Shown piece after piece: positions 55,380 through 64,000 of a stretch of DNA of 64,000 nucleotides. How positions within the stretch are numbered: the stretch's first letter is position 1; every line of letters starts with the position of its first letter. The DNA is from Anaerobaca sp035448545 (GTDB taxonomy: Bacteria; Planctomycetota; Phycisphaerae; Sedimentisphaerales; Anaerobacaceae), in assembly GCA_035448545.1 (NCBI GenBank), contig DAOTJE010000001.1, positions 186,001 to 250,000 of the forward strand. Direction: 5' to 3'. The notes under the pieces are model-generated. The model saw only the letters and a list, made by a program, of their open reading frames with translations, searched no databases and was not told the origin of the DNA. A program made the translations under genes and the position numbers.

Positions 55380-58300
55380 CTAGAAAGGCCTCTCGGCCAC
55401 CACGAGCACTGTCCCTTGTCCGACGAAGGGGAGTCCGGACTGCAACGTGCCGCCGACGTACAAGGTCGTGATTCCGTTGTCGGGAATCGCATCGAGGACT
55501 TCGATCAGATCAAAGGTGGCACGGATCTGCACCTTTCCCTTGGCCACCGTCACGGATCGCGCACCGGCGGCGATGTTGCCGGGATCAAGCGACAGCGTTT
55601 CCAGTCGGATATCGCTCTGCTTGATGTCGGCCGGGAACACGAGCAGGGCAGTGAGGCAGTCCGAGGGGTTGTAGCCGGTGCGGCCGAGGATCAGCGGGCT
55701 GAACGTCAGCGCGACCGGCAACGGCGCGTCACCCACGCAGACTTCCACGCTCGCGGTCACGACCGGAGTCTCCGCCGCGTCGAGACTCACGGAGTTGACC
55801 ACGATCTGGCCGGGTGTGAGGTCATAGTCCAGCCGGACCGTCAACCGCACGCACTGCACCGCCCCGGGCCGCAGCACCGGGTACGCCCATGTGAAGGTGT
55901 GAGACGGCGGGTCGTAGTATCCGGAGCCACCGTCGCCTTCGACGCGGACGAACGTCACGCCGTCGGGAAGGTGGTCGACCACGAACACGCCGGTGAGGAC
56001 AGCGTCGTTTGTGTTCTCGATACAGATTTCGTACGTGACTTCGCCGCCGGGATGGACGCACCCCGCGGAGACTTTGCCGTCCGCAGACGCCATTACCGTC
56101 TTGGTCACGATGGGCGGCTCCAACTCCACTGTGACTTCCGTGTCCGTCTCGGCCGGTAGGACCTCATCGCATGCCGCTCGGACGTGGTTGGTGACCGTCG
56201 ATCCCGGACGTGCGTCGTCGTTGACTCGGACGACTATGTCCGCACAGACCTTCTCTCCGGCTTCCAGTGTGGCATACCGCCACGTGTAGGTGTGATTGGC
56301 GCGGTCATACGATCCGGAGTCCCCGTCCCCGCCGGCCGTGACGAAGGTCACCTCAGCCGGAAGCGTGTCCACGATGGTCACGTTGCTGACGCGCTGATGG
56401 TTGTCGTTTTGTACGCACACCGTGTAGGTGACCTCCTGGCCCGCTGCGACGTACATCGTCCCTTGATCGTTCATCCCCTGGACGCCGCCGGTAACGGTTT
56501 TGGTCAACAGCAACGGCTTGGGCTTCGCCTGCGTGGCAATGGCCGTCACGCGGGCGGTTTGCGGCTCGGCTTCGTCACTGTCGATCGTCACCGAGTTCTC
56601 AATGACCGTACCCGGCTTGGTTTCTTCGCGAACTCCCACGACGATCTCCACACAGGCCGAGGAATCGGGTAGCAGGGAGGGATACGACCACGTGTAGGTA
56701 TGCTTATCCCGATCGTAGGACCCGTAAATGCCGTCCCCGTCTGCGGAAACGAACGTGACTTCGGGCGGCAGGACGTCCACCAGAGACAGACCCTGTATGC
56801 GATGGCTGCTGCCGTTGCTGTCGAAGCAGATTTCGTAGGTGATCTCGGTTCCGATTCCCACGTATTGCGTTTTGCTGTCGTCCATGGTCGCCCCGTCGCT
56901 GATCCGCTTGGCGACGTTGAGGACTCGATCGATCGGTTTGACCGTCACCTCAATCTGGTCCGTGGTCGCTTCGATCTGATCGTTGTCGACGGTGGCTCGG
57001 TTGACGATTACGGTTCCGGCCGGCGTCCCGGCCTTGACCTGGGTCACGATCTCCAGACAGATGCTCTCGCCCGCCGCCAGAGAGGCGATGGACCAGGCAT
57101 ACGTGTGGGTCTGGGCGTCGTAGTGGCCGAACTGACCGTCTCCTTCGGCGCTGACAAATGCCAATTGGGGCGGCAGGAAATCGAGGATCGTGATATCCTC
57201 CACGGGCACCGTGTTGTCCCGGTTGTCACAGCAGATGCGGAACGTGATGTTCTCCCCGATCCCGACGTAGCGCGTGCCATCTTCTTTCGGCTCGGTCCCC
57301 CCGGCAGTGATGGTTTTGGTCAGGCCGAGCGGCTGCAACCGGCTCGGCCATACGGTGACGTCGGCGGTGGCGGTGGTCGGTTGGGTCTCGTTCGTAGTGA
57401 GGACCACCGAGTTGGTCAGGACGGTTCCGGCCGGAACATCGTCCCGGATTTGCGCCGTCAGGGTGATCTGTCCCGTTGCGCCGGCCGCCAGAGAGGCATA
57501 AGAGCACGTGTAAGTGTGATTCACCGGATCATACGAAGCGGTACCCGAGGTGCTTTCGGCGTTTACAAACGTCATCTCCGGCGGCAGGGTGTCGACGATC
57601 GAGACCTTGGTCACAGGATAGTTGTTGTTCTCGTTCGAGAAAGCGATGGCATAGGAAACGGTTTCGCCCGCGTTGGCGTAGGCGACCCCATCTTCTCGCC
57701 GGCTGTCTCCGATCACACTCTTGCTCAGTGTCAGGGGCTTCCAGTCACCGCCCCGAACCAGTGCGTCGACGCTGACGGACGTAGGCGGGATGACCCGCGT
57801 TCGTATCGTGGCCCGGTTGCGAATCCGCGTTCCGGCCGGAACACGCGGGTCAACCTTTGCCCGGAGTTCAAGGCAGGTTTGAGACCCCGCTTCCACCGAC
57901 GGCAGCAGCCATGTGTAGGTGTGCGTCGCCGCGTCGTAGCGTCCGGTATCACCATCACCGTCGGCCTCTACAAAAGTCACTTCGCTCGGCAGCGTGTCGA
58001 CGATGGACACTTCCCGTATGAGGCTCAGGTTTGCGAAACTGAGCTGGTACGTGATCGTCTCGCCCGCACTGACGTAGATTTCTTCCTCCTCGTCCGGCTC
58101 GGCGTCCGTGGCGATGCGCTTGACGAAACCGAGTGGATTGTAGCCGATGTCCCTGGCCGGAATGACGATGTCCGTCGGATTACCGATGTCAAGGATCGAC
58201 GAGACCAGAACCAGATTCGGGTCGTAGCAGAGCAAATCGTCCCCCCCGGGCAGGTTGCTCAGGCCCGTGGTCACGTAAACCAGATTGCTGACCGGGTCGA

Positions 58301-59084
58301 CGGCAATGCCCATGACTCCGGCGGTCTCATCCACCGAAACCGCCTTGCTCTTGCCCGTAATCATGTTGTACTGGTTCAACGAGGTGTCGCCGAAGTATCC
58401 CGCGCCCGTATAGATCAGCTCGTTGTACAAGTCCAGGGCGATGCTGACCGCCGATCGATTGAGCTCGTACTCTCGAACAAGGGACCATGTGGAGGTTTCG
58501 TAGACGCGAATCGTCCGGTTGCCGCTGGCGGTGTAGAGCAGACCTCTGGCCTCGTCGAGATCGATTCCGTATGCGGTGGATCCCTCCAGGGCAAACGGCG
58601 CGCCCGGGAACAGGGCGAGTCTTCCTGTGCTGGCGTTCCACGTGTAGACATAGAGTTTGTTGGTGGCTCGGTCGACGGTATACAGGAGATTTCTTGTCTC
58701 GTCGTAGACCACCCCGGCGAGGTTTTCCGCGCCCGGCGCGACGACCGTGCCCACGTCCGCCATGGTTCGCGCATCCAGGATCTCGAGGGCGTTGGAAAAC
58801 TCATACGTGATGAAGATGTACCCCGATTCCCAGTCGATCGCCATGCCGACGGCGCCGCCGGCTCGAAACGGAATCGTCTGGCGGGCCTGAAATGTCAGCG
58901 AACCGTCCGGACCGATGTCATACGCCAGAACAGGCAGCGGTTCGGCGGAGTTCGTGATCTCCGCGATCACGTAAGCCGAGCGGGCTTGCACCATCGTCGG
59001 GCCGGCTGCGGCCATCGCCAGAAACAGACTGCTCAGAATAATGCCGTATCGGTTGATTGTGGCTTTTCTTTTTTCGCTTCGCAT
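55380..59084 (-). CDS. Large secreted protein: beta-propeller plus six DUF11 repeats
   Basis: 1234 aa. The start at 59084 has AAGGAG 7 nt upstream; a further ATG at 59102 lacks one. The signal peptide ends near MVQARS. About residues 40-325 form a YVTN/NHL-like propeller (repeats such as NLLYTVDRATNKLYVYTWN). Then six DUF11 repeats of about 130 aa follow, each with VSIVDTLPxEVTFV, YDxxxHTYTW and a PAGTxIxNxA strand. A final domain of about 110 aa ends the protein. DUF11 repeats build long cell-surface stalks; the propeller may bind ligands. No catalytic site is seen. Confidence 0.85.
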   Translation of the reverse strand: MRSEKRKATINRYGIILSSLFLAMAAAGPTMVQARSAYVIAEITNSAEPLPVLAYDIGPDGSLTFQARQTIPFRAGGAVGMAIDWESGYIFITYEFSNALEILDARTMADVGTVVAPGAENLAGVVYDETRNLLYTVDRATNKLYVYTWNASTGRLALFPGAPFALEGSTAYGIDLDEARGLLYTASGNRTIRVYETSTWSLVREYELNRSAVSIALDLYNELIYTGAGYFGDTSLNQYNMITGKSKAVSVDETAGVMGIAVDPVSNLVYVTTGLSNLPGGDDLLCYDPNLVLVSSILDIGNPTDIVIPARDIGYNPLGFVKRIATDAEPDEEEEIYVSAGETITYQLSFANLSLIREVSIVDTLPSEVTFVEADGDGDTGRYDAATHTYTWLLPSVEAGSQTCLELRAKVDPRVPAGTRIRNRATIRTRVIPPTSVSVDALVRGGDWKPLTLSKSVIGDSRREDGVAYANAGETVSYAIAFSNENNNYPVTKVSIVDTLPPEMTFVNAESTSGTASYDPVNHTYTCSYASLAAGATGQITLTAQIRDDVPAGTVLTNSVVLTTNETQPTTATADVTVWPSRLQPLGLTKTITAGGTEPKEDGTRYVGIGENITFRICCDNRDNTVPVEDITILDFLPPQLAFVSAEGDGQFGHYDAQTHTYAWSIASLAAGESICLEIVTQVKAGTPAGTVIVNRATVDNDQIEATTDQIEVTVKPIDRVLNVAKRISDGATMDDSKTQYVGIGTEITYEICFDSNGSSHRIQGLSLVDVLPPEVTFVSADGDGIYGSYDRDKHTYTWSYPSLLPDSSACVEIVVGVREETKPGTVIENSVTIDSDEAEPQTARVTAIATQAKPKPLLLTKTVTGGVQGMNDQGTMYVAAGQEVTYTVCVQNDNHQRVSNVTIVDTLPAEVTFVTAGGDGDSGSYDRANHTYTWRYATLEAGEKVCADIVVRVNDDARPGSTVTNHVRAACDEVLPAETDTEVTVELEPPIVTKTVMASADGKVSAGCVHPGGEVTYEICIENTNDAVLTGVFVVDHLPDGVTFVRVEGDGGSGYYDPPSHTFTWAYPVLRPGAVQCVRLTVRLDYDLTPGQIVVNSVSLDAAETPVVTASVEVCVGDAPLPVALTFSPLILGRTGYNPSDCLTALLVFPADIKQSDIRLETLSLDPGNIAAGARSVTVAKGKVQIRATFDLIEVLDAIPDNGITTLYVGGTLQSGLPFVGQGTVLVVAERPF

Positions 59085-59242
59085 ACCCCACTCCTTGCAC
59101 ATCGGGCGACCGCCTTCCAGTCGCGGGGGACCGACGAACTGTCGCCATCACTACCACATCCATGGGAAAACTGAGGAAAGGAAGCACTCGCCGCACGGGT
59201 GCGGTAGAATGCCGCAGAAACCTCCCTTCTCTGCGGGCATCC

Positions 59243-59271
59243 AGTATACGGCTTGCCGCGTCGAATGTCAA
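59243..59271 (-). promoter_or_regulatory. Near-consensus promoter of the DUF11 gene
   Basis: On the - strand: TTGACA (59271-59266), 17 nt, TATACT (59248-59243). It leaves a leader of about 150 nt before the ATG at 59084 and probably serves the barrel gene too. The rest of the gap to 59384 has no other feature. Confidence 0.75.
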
Positions 59272-59383
59272 ACTGTATTCCGCGCACGATGGCCGCACGG
59301 TCTCACCCAATCGGCGGGGGTTTGGTGGCGGCATGGGAGCCGGGTGCCCTTGTCTGCCATCGGTTTGGGGCCTTGGGCTGCCG

Positions 59384-61288
59384 CTACGGCTGGACTTCGA
59401 GGAGCGCCTCGCACCAGTGGCGAAGGTCCCAGCGGTCGAACGCGACGTCGGCGGTGACCACGTACACCGACGGGACCAATGAGGTGGGAACGGCAATTCG
59501 TATGGTGATGGCACCTTCCGTCCGGGGCTCGACCGTTAGATGGGCGGATTCCGGTTCGGCGGTAAACCCATCGGGCAAGTGTGGCGTCACGGTGTACTTG
59601 TGGGCGCGATCCGAGTGGTTCAACAGGCGTATCTCGGCCTCCGCCGTCTGACCGGGGCGAGCGGTTTGTCCATAGGGGTAAATCCGGGCCCACTGCTCAT
59701 CGATGCCGTAGTTGGCGTCGTCCCAGGGAAACAGACTGGCCAGGAGAGCCTTGCGTTCGACCAGCGTCTGACGCATGAACGCCAATTGTGGCCCGTCGAA
59801 TTGAAAGACCGGCGCAACGTGCTCGTTGACGAGCATGCAGTTGTCTGGAAGGGTACCCAGGATGTCCAGGCAGCGCAGATACCCGTCTCCTTCGTGCATG
59901 AGGTTGCGGTTCAGGAGACAATAATCGTCAATTCCGGATGGCGTGAACGAATCACCGAGAAAGAAAAGCTTCTCGCCGTTGTCATGCTCTACAAGCAGGG
60001 CGCTGTGGTAGAGGGTCTGCCCCGGATAGTCGTAGAAGGTCAACTGAAACTCGCGCCAACGTCTCGTGTGCCGGTCGGGGACCACGGTCACGTCCGCGAT
60101 TGATTCCGTCGTCAGGCAGGGCAGGCGATAGGCCTGGGGGCGGCGCGCGATGTCGGCGACCAGTGGCGTGACGAACACCGGACAGGAAAAGGTCTTCAGG
60201 AGGGTGTTGATCTTCTCGGTGTGGTCGTCGTGGTAATGGGTGAGGAACACGCCTTCCAGGGATGTCAGTTGTCCGGCATCGCGCCGCCTGCCGATCTCAT
60301 CGATGATGGCCTGCGAGCCGCAGTCGATCAGCCAGCCGGCGCCGCTCTGCGAGAGCAGAAGCCGGGAGTTGCCGATGCACAACATCCAGCCGGGTGGGTC
60401 CTCGTCGATGGTCGCCAGTCGCATCCATGGCACACCGTGCGGCGTCCCGAGAACGCGCTCCGCAAGACCGTCATAGCTACGGCTGAAATAGTATCGCCCG
60501 GCGCTGATAGCCAGGTAGTTGCGATAGACCGCCTGAAGCCGATCGATCAGATGCGCGATGGCCGCCTGGGGGGCTCGAACGACCGGTCCGCGGGCCGGAA
60601 CGAGCACGTCCGGCTTCTCCGAGGCGATTGCCCGCAAGCTCGCGATCAGTTGAACCACGCGGGCTGCGTACCCATGATAGCCGCCGATCCGCAGGTCGGG
60701 GACCTCGTCCTGAAGGCTGTAGAGATCCAGGACTTGCCCATCGCCGTAGATCAGGTCGCCGACGAAGGCGTAGCGGATGCCATCGACGTCCAACAGGTAG
60801 CTGACGGCGCCCCGCGTGTAGCCCGGCGTGCCCATCACGCGCACGGAGAGGTCCTGCCACGCCAGGGCTTCGCCGTCACCCACCGTACGGTCCACTCGTA
60901 ACGGGACTACGGGAACCTTGGTTGTCTGCTGACGGTAGTCATGGAATCGCCCGCGTGCAAAGGTGTTCCAGAACTCCTCCGGTCCTGCGAATGCGGCCGC
61001 TTCGGCGGCAGGCACGATAGCCTTGGCACCGCGCTGGACGAGGTCCCGTCCTGCCCAGACCACGTCGCGCCGGCTATGTGTGAACAGGACCATGTCCGCC
61101 TGCTGAAGCGTCCCGGATGGGTCGCCATAGATGACCAGGGTGTGTCCATTGCGTTCGATGCAGACGCCGTTGACCGGCCCGGGCAGCAGACGCACGGATG
61201 GACTGAGGCGAGACGCTGCCAGTTCCTGGGCAGTGGCACGTGAACAGGCGGCCAGAACAGCGAGCAGTATGAGAGCAACTCTGCGCAT
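59384..61288 (-). CDS. Secreted protein with tandem metallo-beta-lactamase domains and an Ig-like C-terminus
   Basis: 634 aa. The signal has a lipobox-like AACS. The first MBL-like domain (about 30-280) has lost the metal motif (LFTHSRRDVVWAG in place of HxHxDH) but keeps the VGDLIYGDG strand. The second (about 300-510) has a canonical THYHDDH (351-356) and FLGDSFTPSG, so it should bind zinc. The C-terminal 80 residues form an Ig-like domain (HKYTVTPHLPDGFT). The substrate is unknown; export suggests an extracellular ester or phosphoester. The start at 61288 gives a proper signal peptide. Confidence 0.8.
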   Translation of the reverse strand: MRRVALILLAVLAACSRATAQELAASRLSPSVRLLPGPVNGVCIERNGHTLVIYGDPSGTLQQADMVLFTHSRRDVVWAGRDLVQRGAKAIVPAAEAAAFAGPEEFWNTFARGRFHDYRQQTTKVPVVPLRVDRTVGDGEALAWQDLSVRVMGTPGYTRGAVSYLLDVDGIRYAFVGDLIYGDGQVLDLYSLQDEVPDLRIGGYHGYAARVVQLIASLRAIASEKPDVLVPARGPVVRAPQAAIAHLIDRLQAVYRNYLAISAGRYYFSRSYDGLAERVLGTPHGVPWMRLATIDEDPPGWMLCIGNSRLLLSQSGAGWLIDCGSQAIIDEIGRRRDAGQLTSLEGVFLTHYHDDHTEKINTLLKTFSCPVFVTPLVADIARRPQAYRLPCLTTESIADVTVVPDRHTRRWREFQLTFYDYPGQTLYHSALLVEHDNGEKLFFLGDSFTPSGIDDYCLLNRNLMHEGDGYLRCLDILGTLPDNCMLVNEHVAPVFQFDGPQLAFMRQTLVERKALLASLFPWDDANYGIDEQWARIYPYGQTARPGQTAEAEIRLLNHSDRAHKYTVTPHLPDGFTAEPESAHLTVEPRTEGAITIRIAVPTSLVPSVYVVTADVAFDRWDLRHWCEALLEVQP

Positions 61289-61343
61289 CGCGATCTCCCG
61301 GACAGGACTCGGTTGACGGTCTCCGGACATTGGTCACGGTCAT

Positions 61344-61372
61344 AGGATACCTTGTGTGGGTCTTGCTGGCAA
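61344..61372 (-). promoter_or_regulatory. Sigma70-like promoter of the tandem-MBL gene
   Basis: On the - strand: TTGCCA (61372-61367), 17 nt, TATCCT (61349-61344), giving a leader of about 50 nt. Confidence 0.55.
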
Positions 61373-61423
61373 CGCGTCTTTGCTCGACGAAGACCGGACG
61401 ATCCGCCCGCAGCGGAAACAGCA

Positions 61424-61453
61424 GGGGGCCCGCGCCCCAGCGGCGCAGGCCCC
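61424..61453 (-). terminator. Strong GC hairpin after the LamG gene
   Basis: On the - strand GGGGCCTGCGCC pairs with GGGCGCGGGCCCC (12 bp including one G-T pair), 43 nt after the stop of the LamG gene. Only CTGCTGTTT follows, so termination may be Rho-assisted. Confidence 0.45.
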
Positions 61454-61496
61454 TTGATGATCCACGTTGTCGCGTCCTCGACACGGACGCGAATGT

Positions 61497-64000
61497 CTAC
61501 CGATCCCCGACCAGGTAGCGGACTTCGCCGGCCGAGAGGGCCCGGTTGTAGATGCGGAATTCATCGAGCGAACCGGAGAAGTACGCGTCGGCGGTGTACT
61601 GCGAGCGGCCCAACCAGTTCTGCGTCGTGTTGCCGAGGTCCTTCGGCAGAGTCGCCGTCGGGCCGCTGGCGGCCACGTCGCCGTCCAGGTAGAGTTGCAC
61701 CTGCATATTGGCACCGTCGATGACGACCGCCAGATGATGCCAGCCGGTTTGCAGCAAGGTGGTCGTCTGGATGACCGACTCGCTGCCGCCGGCCCGCGCG
61801 ATGGCAAACCGGATCGGGCCGGCCGGAATACGCGGGCACAGGAACATATAGCCGGCCGTGCTGCTGGTGCCGAAGTCAAAGATCCGCTGCCAATCGCCTC
61901 CGGTATTGGAGAAGTTCACCCACGTGGCGAACGTCGAATCGGTCAGCGCACTCAGAACCGGACCAATGGGCAATGCGACGTAATCGGCAAATCCGTCGAA
62001 CTGCAGCGCCTGGCCCTGCCCGGCCAGCGACGGCCCGTAGGTGGGGTCGTTGAACGCCGTGCCGTGGTAGCCGTTGCCGGAACTGTCCTGGACGTTATTC
62101 TCCATCGCATACAGCGCCACCAGCGATGCAGCGCCCGGGTCCTGGGGCGTCACCGCCGCCGGAGCCACGCGGTACAGGCGGATGTCATCGATGTACACCA
62201 CCCCTGAGCCGGCGCCGTCGATGCCGATGCTCAGTTCTGTGACATTTCGCAGGTTAACGCCCGTCGAGGCCAAATCGATGTTCCACTGCTTCCACAACGC
62301 GGTTGCGAGGCTGCCGGCGGCGCCGTCGTACCCGATCTTGGTCCCGTTGATTGTCACGTAGAGCTGAGCGGGGGCGTTGGCCATGTCGCCACGGAAGTAC
62401 AGCACGAACGTTGTGATACCGCCTGCGGTCCAGTCCTGTGCGCCGTCGATCGTGAAGTCGGCCCGCGAATTGCCCTCATAGAATAGCGGCATCGATTGCC
62501 GCCCGCTGTGAACGAGGTCCTGTTCGGCGAACGGGGCGTCGAAGTAGCCGACCGTCGAGCCGGTCCCGTTGGTGTAGCCGTCGATCCATGCATCGTAGAT
62601 GGTCGTGTGTGCCTCGACGTCGTCTGTGTAGCTCTCGAAATCGTCCACCACGAGGAATTCCTGGGTGGAGAAGCTCCAGACCGCGCCTTCCCACGAACGG
62701 ATGGCTTCGGCCTCGTTGACTTCGACGACCTTCCAGAAGTACTCGGTGGCCAGGTCCAACGTGCCGGGATCGTAGCTGCTCTGGCTTGTGGTGCCGGCCA
62801 GGGCCGTTCCGTCAACGACGGCGGCTTGATCGGTGCCGAGGTAAACCTCGTGCAATACTGCTTCGCGGCCACCGCGCCAATCCAGGACCGTGTCGATGGC
62901 GACATCCGTTGCCCCGGAAGCGGGTTGCGGCTCTCTCGGCTGCACGGGCAGGTAGTAGAAGCGGACCTCGCTGAGCCCGAACTGGCCGGTGAGGCCATAG
63001 CCGCTCTTGGCTGTCAGTCGGACGTATTTGGCCGGGACTCCCTGGAGGTCCACCGTGGTGTTGTGTGTGTAGGTCGTCTTGCCCGTCGCCTGGGCAAACC
63101 GAACGTCGGTGAGCACGGTCCAGTCCGTCCCGTTGGTGGAGTACTCCACTGTGACGTCCTTGAAGCCGAAGCCCAGCATCATCTCGAAGACGACGTTGTA
63201 GTTCCACACCCAAAGCTCGTAGAGCTTGTAGACCTGATCAAATTCGTACTGAATCCACACGGGCTCGGCGCCACCGGTGGTGGCGGCCCACATGTCGGTG
63301 TTGAGGGCGGAGTGCTGGTCGGCGGCGTTGAGGCCGGATCCGTCGATGGTCTTCTCTGGACCGGAATCCGGTTCCGAGGTGCCGTTGCTGGTTGCGACGA
63401 TGTTCGTGATCGCGTAGGCGAACGGCTCGGTGGTGAAGCTCCAGACCTCGCCTTTGAAGATTGTATTGTCGGGTGCGGCGTTGACCTCATCGACGCGCCA
63501 AAAGTACGTCTGCCCGAAGGCGAGCGGTCCAGCGGGGTCATACGTGGCGCCCGACTGCCCCTGACTGGCCAGTACGCCCATCGGATTGGTCCGGCTGGCG
63601 CTCTCGACGTCGGCCGGTGAAGTGCCGAAGTAGACATCGTGCGATGCCGCGAGTGCCCCTGGCGTCCAGCCCAGCACGACGTCGCGGGGCACATCGACAG
63701 CGCCGTTCTTCGGCCGAGGATTGCCTGCGGTCTCCGCCTGAGGCATGCCGTTTTCGAAGATGTCCGCGATCTCCTCCGCCGACAACTCGCGGCTGTACAT
63801 CGCGACCTCGTCGATCGTGCCGAAGAATTGCTGGCCGCCGTTCGAGCTGGTTTCCGCGCCGATCATGATCGGCCAGTCGTTCGGATTGATGTCCACCTGC
63901 CCGACGGACTGGGCCTGGCCCTCCATCTCGCCATCGACGTAGACGCGAATCGTCTTGTTGCCGAAGGTTCCTGCGATGAAGTGCCATTCATTGTCGATCA
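61497..64000 (-). CDS. Large extracellular LamG / F5-8 type C (discoidin) protein, 5' end outside the window
   Basis: At least 834 residues are visible; the frame is open to the window edge. Domains from the N-terminal side: the end of a LamG domain (EWHFIAGTFGNKTIRVYVDG), an Fn3-like region, a discoidin/F5-8C domain (WIQYEFDQVYKLYELWVWNYN ... YVRLTAKSGYG), a second Fn3-like region (TEYFWKVVEVNEAEAIRSWEGAVWSF), a carbohydrate-binding-like jelly-roll (FLVVDDFESYTDD to YIDDIRLYRVAP), and a C-terminal LamG (ASLVALYAMENNVQDSSGNGYHG). Such proteins bind glycans at the cell surface and are typical of Planctomycetota polysaccharide degraders. A catalytic part may lie upstream of the window. Confidence 0.85.
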   Translation of the reverse strand, partial: IDNEWHFIAGTFGNKTIRVYVDGEMEGQAQSVGQVDINPNDWPIMIGAETSSNGGQQFFGTIDEVAMYSRELSAEEIADIFENGMPQAETAGNPRPKNGAVDVPRDVVLGWTPGALAASHDVYFGTSPADVESASRTNPMGVLASQGQSGATYDPAGPLAFGQTYFWRVDEVNAAPDNTIFKGEVWSFTTEPFAYAITNIVATSNGTSEPDSGPEKTIDGSGLNAADQHSALNTDMWAATTGGAEPVWIQYEFDQVYKLYELWVWNYNVVFEMMLGFGFKDVTVEYSTNGTDWTVLTDVRFAQATGKTTYTHNTTVDLQGVPAKYVRLTAKSGYGLTGQFGLSEVRFYYLPVQPREPQPASGATDVAIDTVLDWRGGREAVLHEVYLGTDQAAVVDGTALAGTTSQSSYDPGTLDLATEYFWKVVEVNEAEAIRSWEGAVWSFSTQEFLVVDDFESYTDDVEAHTTIYDAWIDGYTNGTGSTVGYFDAPFAEQDLVHSGRQSMPLFYEGNSRADFTIDGAQDWTAGGITTFVLYFRGDMANAPAQLYVTINGTKIGYDGAAGSLATALWKQWNIDLASTGVNLRNVTELSIGIDGAGSGVVYIDDIRLYRVAPAAVTPQDPGAASLVALYAMENNVQDSSGNGYHGTAFNDPTYGPSLAGQGQALQFDGFADYVALPIGPVLSALTDSTFATWVNFSNTGGDWQRIFDFGTSSTAGYMFLCPRIPAGPIRFAIARAGGSESVIQTTTLLQTGWHHLAVVIDGANMQVQLYLDGDVAASGPTATLPKDLGNTTQNWLGRSQYTADAYFSGSLDEFRIYNRALSAGEVRYLVGDR

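Noticed and set aside
56700..59174. 824-codon open frame on the + strand across the DUF11 gene
   Set aside because: Antisense shadow; low-complexity Arg/Gly/Asp composition, no start signal, no domain.
61497..63926. ATG at 63926 as the start of the LamG gene
   Set aside because: The LamG fold continues in frame upstream (EWHFIAGTFGNKTIRVYVDG) to the window end, so the true start is outside.

Overview
The window is 64 kb of GC-rich bacterial DNA (about 60% by eye), densely coding, with no rRNA, tRNA, CRISPR array, prophage or intact transposase that I could see. The gene content points to a Planctomycetota bacterium, most likely of the Phycisphaerae/Sedimentisphaerales type. The reasons are several type II secretion-like pseudopilins, a lone prepilin with a C-terminal H-x9-DG-like end, a very long SecA (1162 aa), large secreted LamG/discoidin and DUF11 repeat proteins, a TIGR03960-like radical SAM protein, and an Rnf complex. 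The taxonomic call is inference. One homopolymer frameshift, in rnr, suggests a draft or metagenome-derived sequence.

Layout. 1-5.9 kb: pseudopilin operon gspG-H-I-J-K (+). 5.9-11.2 kb: housekeeping (inositol monophosphatase family, DUF2752 membrane protein, SerA, phosphohexomutase, CDF cation exporter). 11.3-20.1 kb: an acetate/acetyl-CoA block. It holds an ADP-forming acyl-CoA synthetase, a CoA-transferase fused to a GNAT acetyltransferase and an AcuC-type deacetylase on the + strand, facing acsA and an OFA-type transporter on the - strand. AcsA keeps the lysine that is the known target of reversible acetylation, so writer, eraser and target sit together. 20.3-23.0 kb: single-domain receiver and radical SAM protein. 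23.1-29.7 kb: apbE (+) converging on rnfCDGEAB (-), the latter led by a small RseC-like protein; ApbE is the expected flavinylation enzyme for RnfG and RnfD. 29.7-34.0 kb: M48 lipoprotein, zinc-ribbon membrane protein, a 238-bp MITE-like element with a perfect 9-bp target duplication, a Gfo/Idh/MocA oxidoreductase, and GlyA. 34.2-39.0 kb: duplicated TPR protein, rpsT (S20), frameshifted rnr. 39.0-41.6 kb: an exported FAD oxidoreductase translationally coupled to a fused NapH/NapG-like polyferredoxin. 41.7-46.9 kb: ADP-ribosylglycohydrolase, EF-P, SecA. 47.3-51.7 kb: multi-PAS histidine kinase, FixJ-like regulator and a degenerate receiver. 51.7-64 kb: hypothetical and secreted/envelope proteins (coupled hypothetical pair, proline-rich secreted protein, lone prepilin, outer-membrane beta-barrel candidate, six-repeat DUF11 protein with propeller, tandem metallo-beta-lactamase protein, and a LamG/F5-8 protein cut by the window end).

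How it fits together. The genes suggest an anaerobic or facultative heterotroph that handles acetate/acetyl-CoA through three enzymes, couples ferredoxin/NAD chemistry to an ion gradient with Rnf, and exports a large envelope and surface proteome. Several strong sigma70-like promoters are readable. In at least three genes a -10 box lies only 6-9 nt before the ATG and there is no Shine-Dalgarno sequence, so leaderless mRNAs are likely. I did not find a wholly new defence or mobile system. The least ordinary items are the acetylation module with its CoA-transferase/GNAT fusion, the SecA repeat insertion, the FAD-oxidoreductase/polyferredoxin pair and the MITE-like element.
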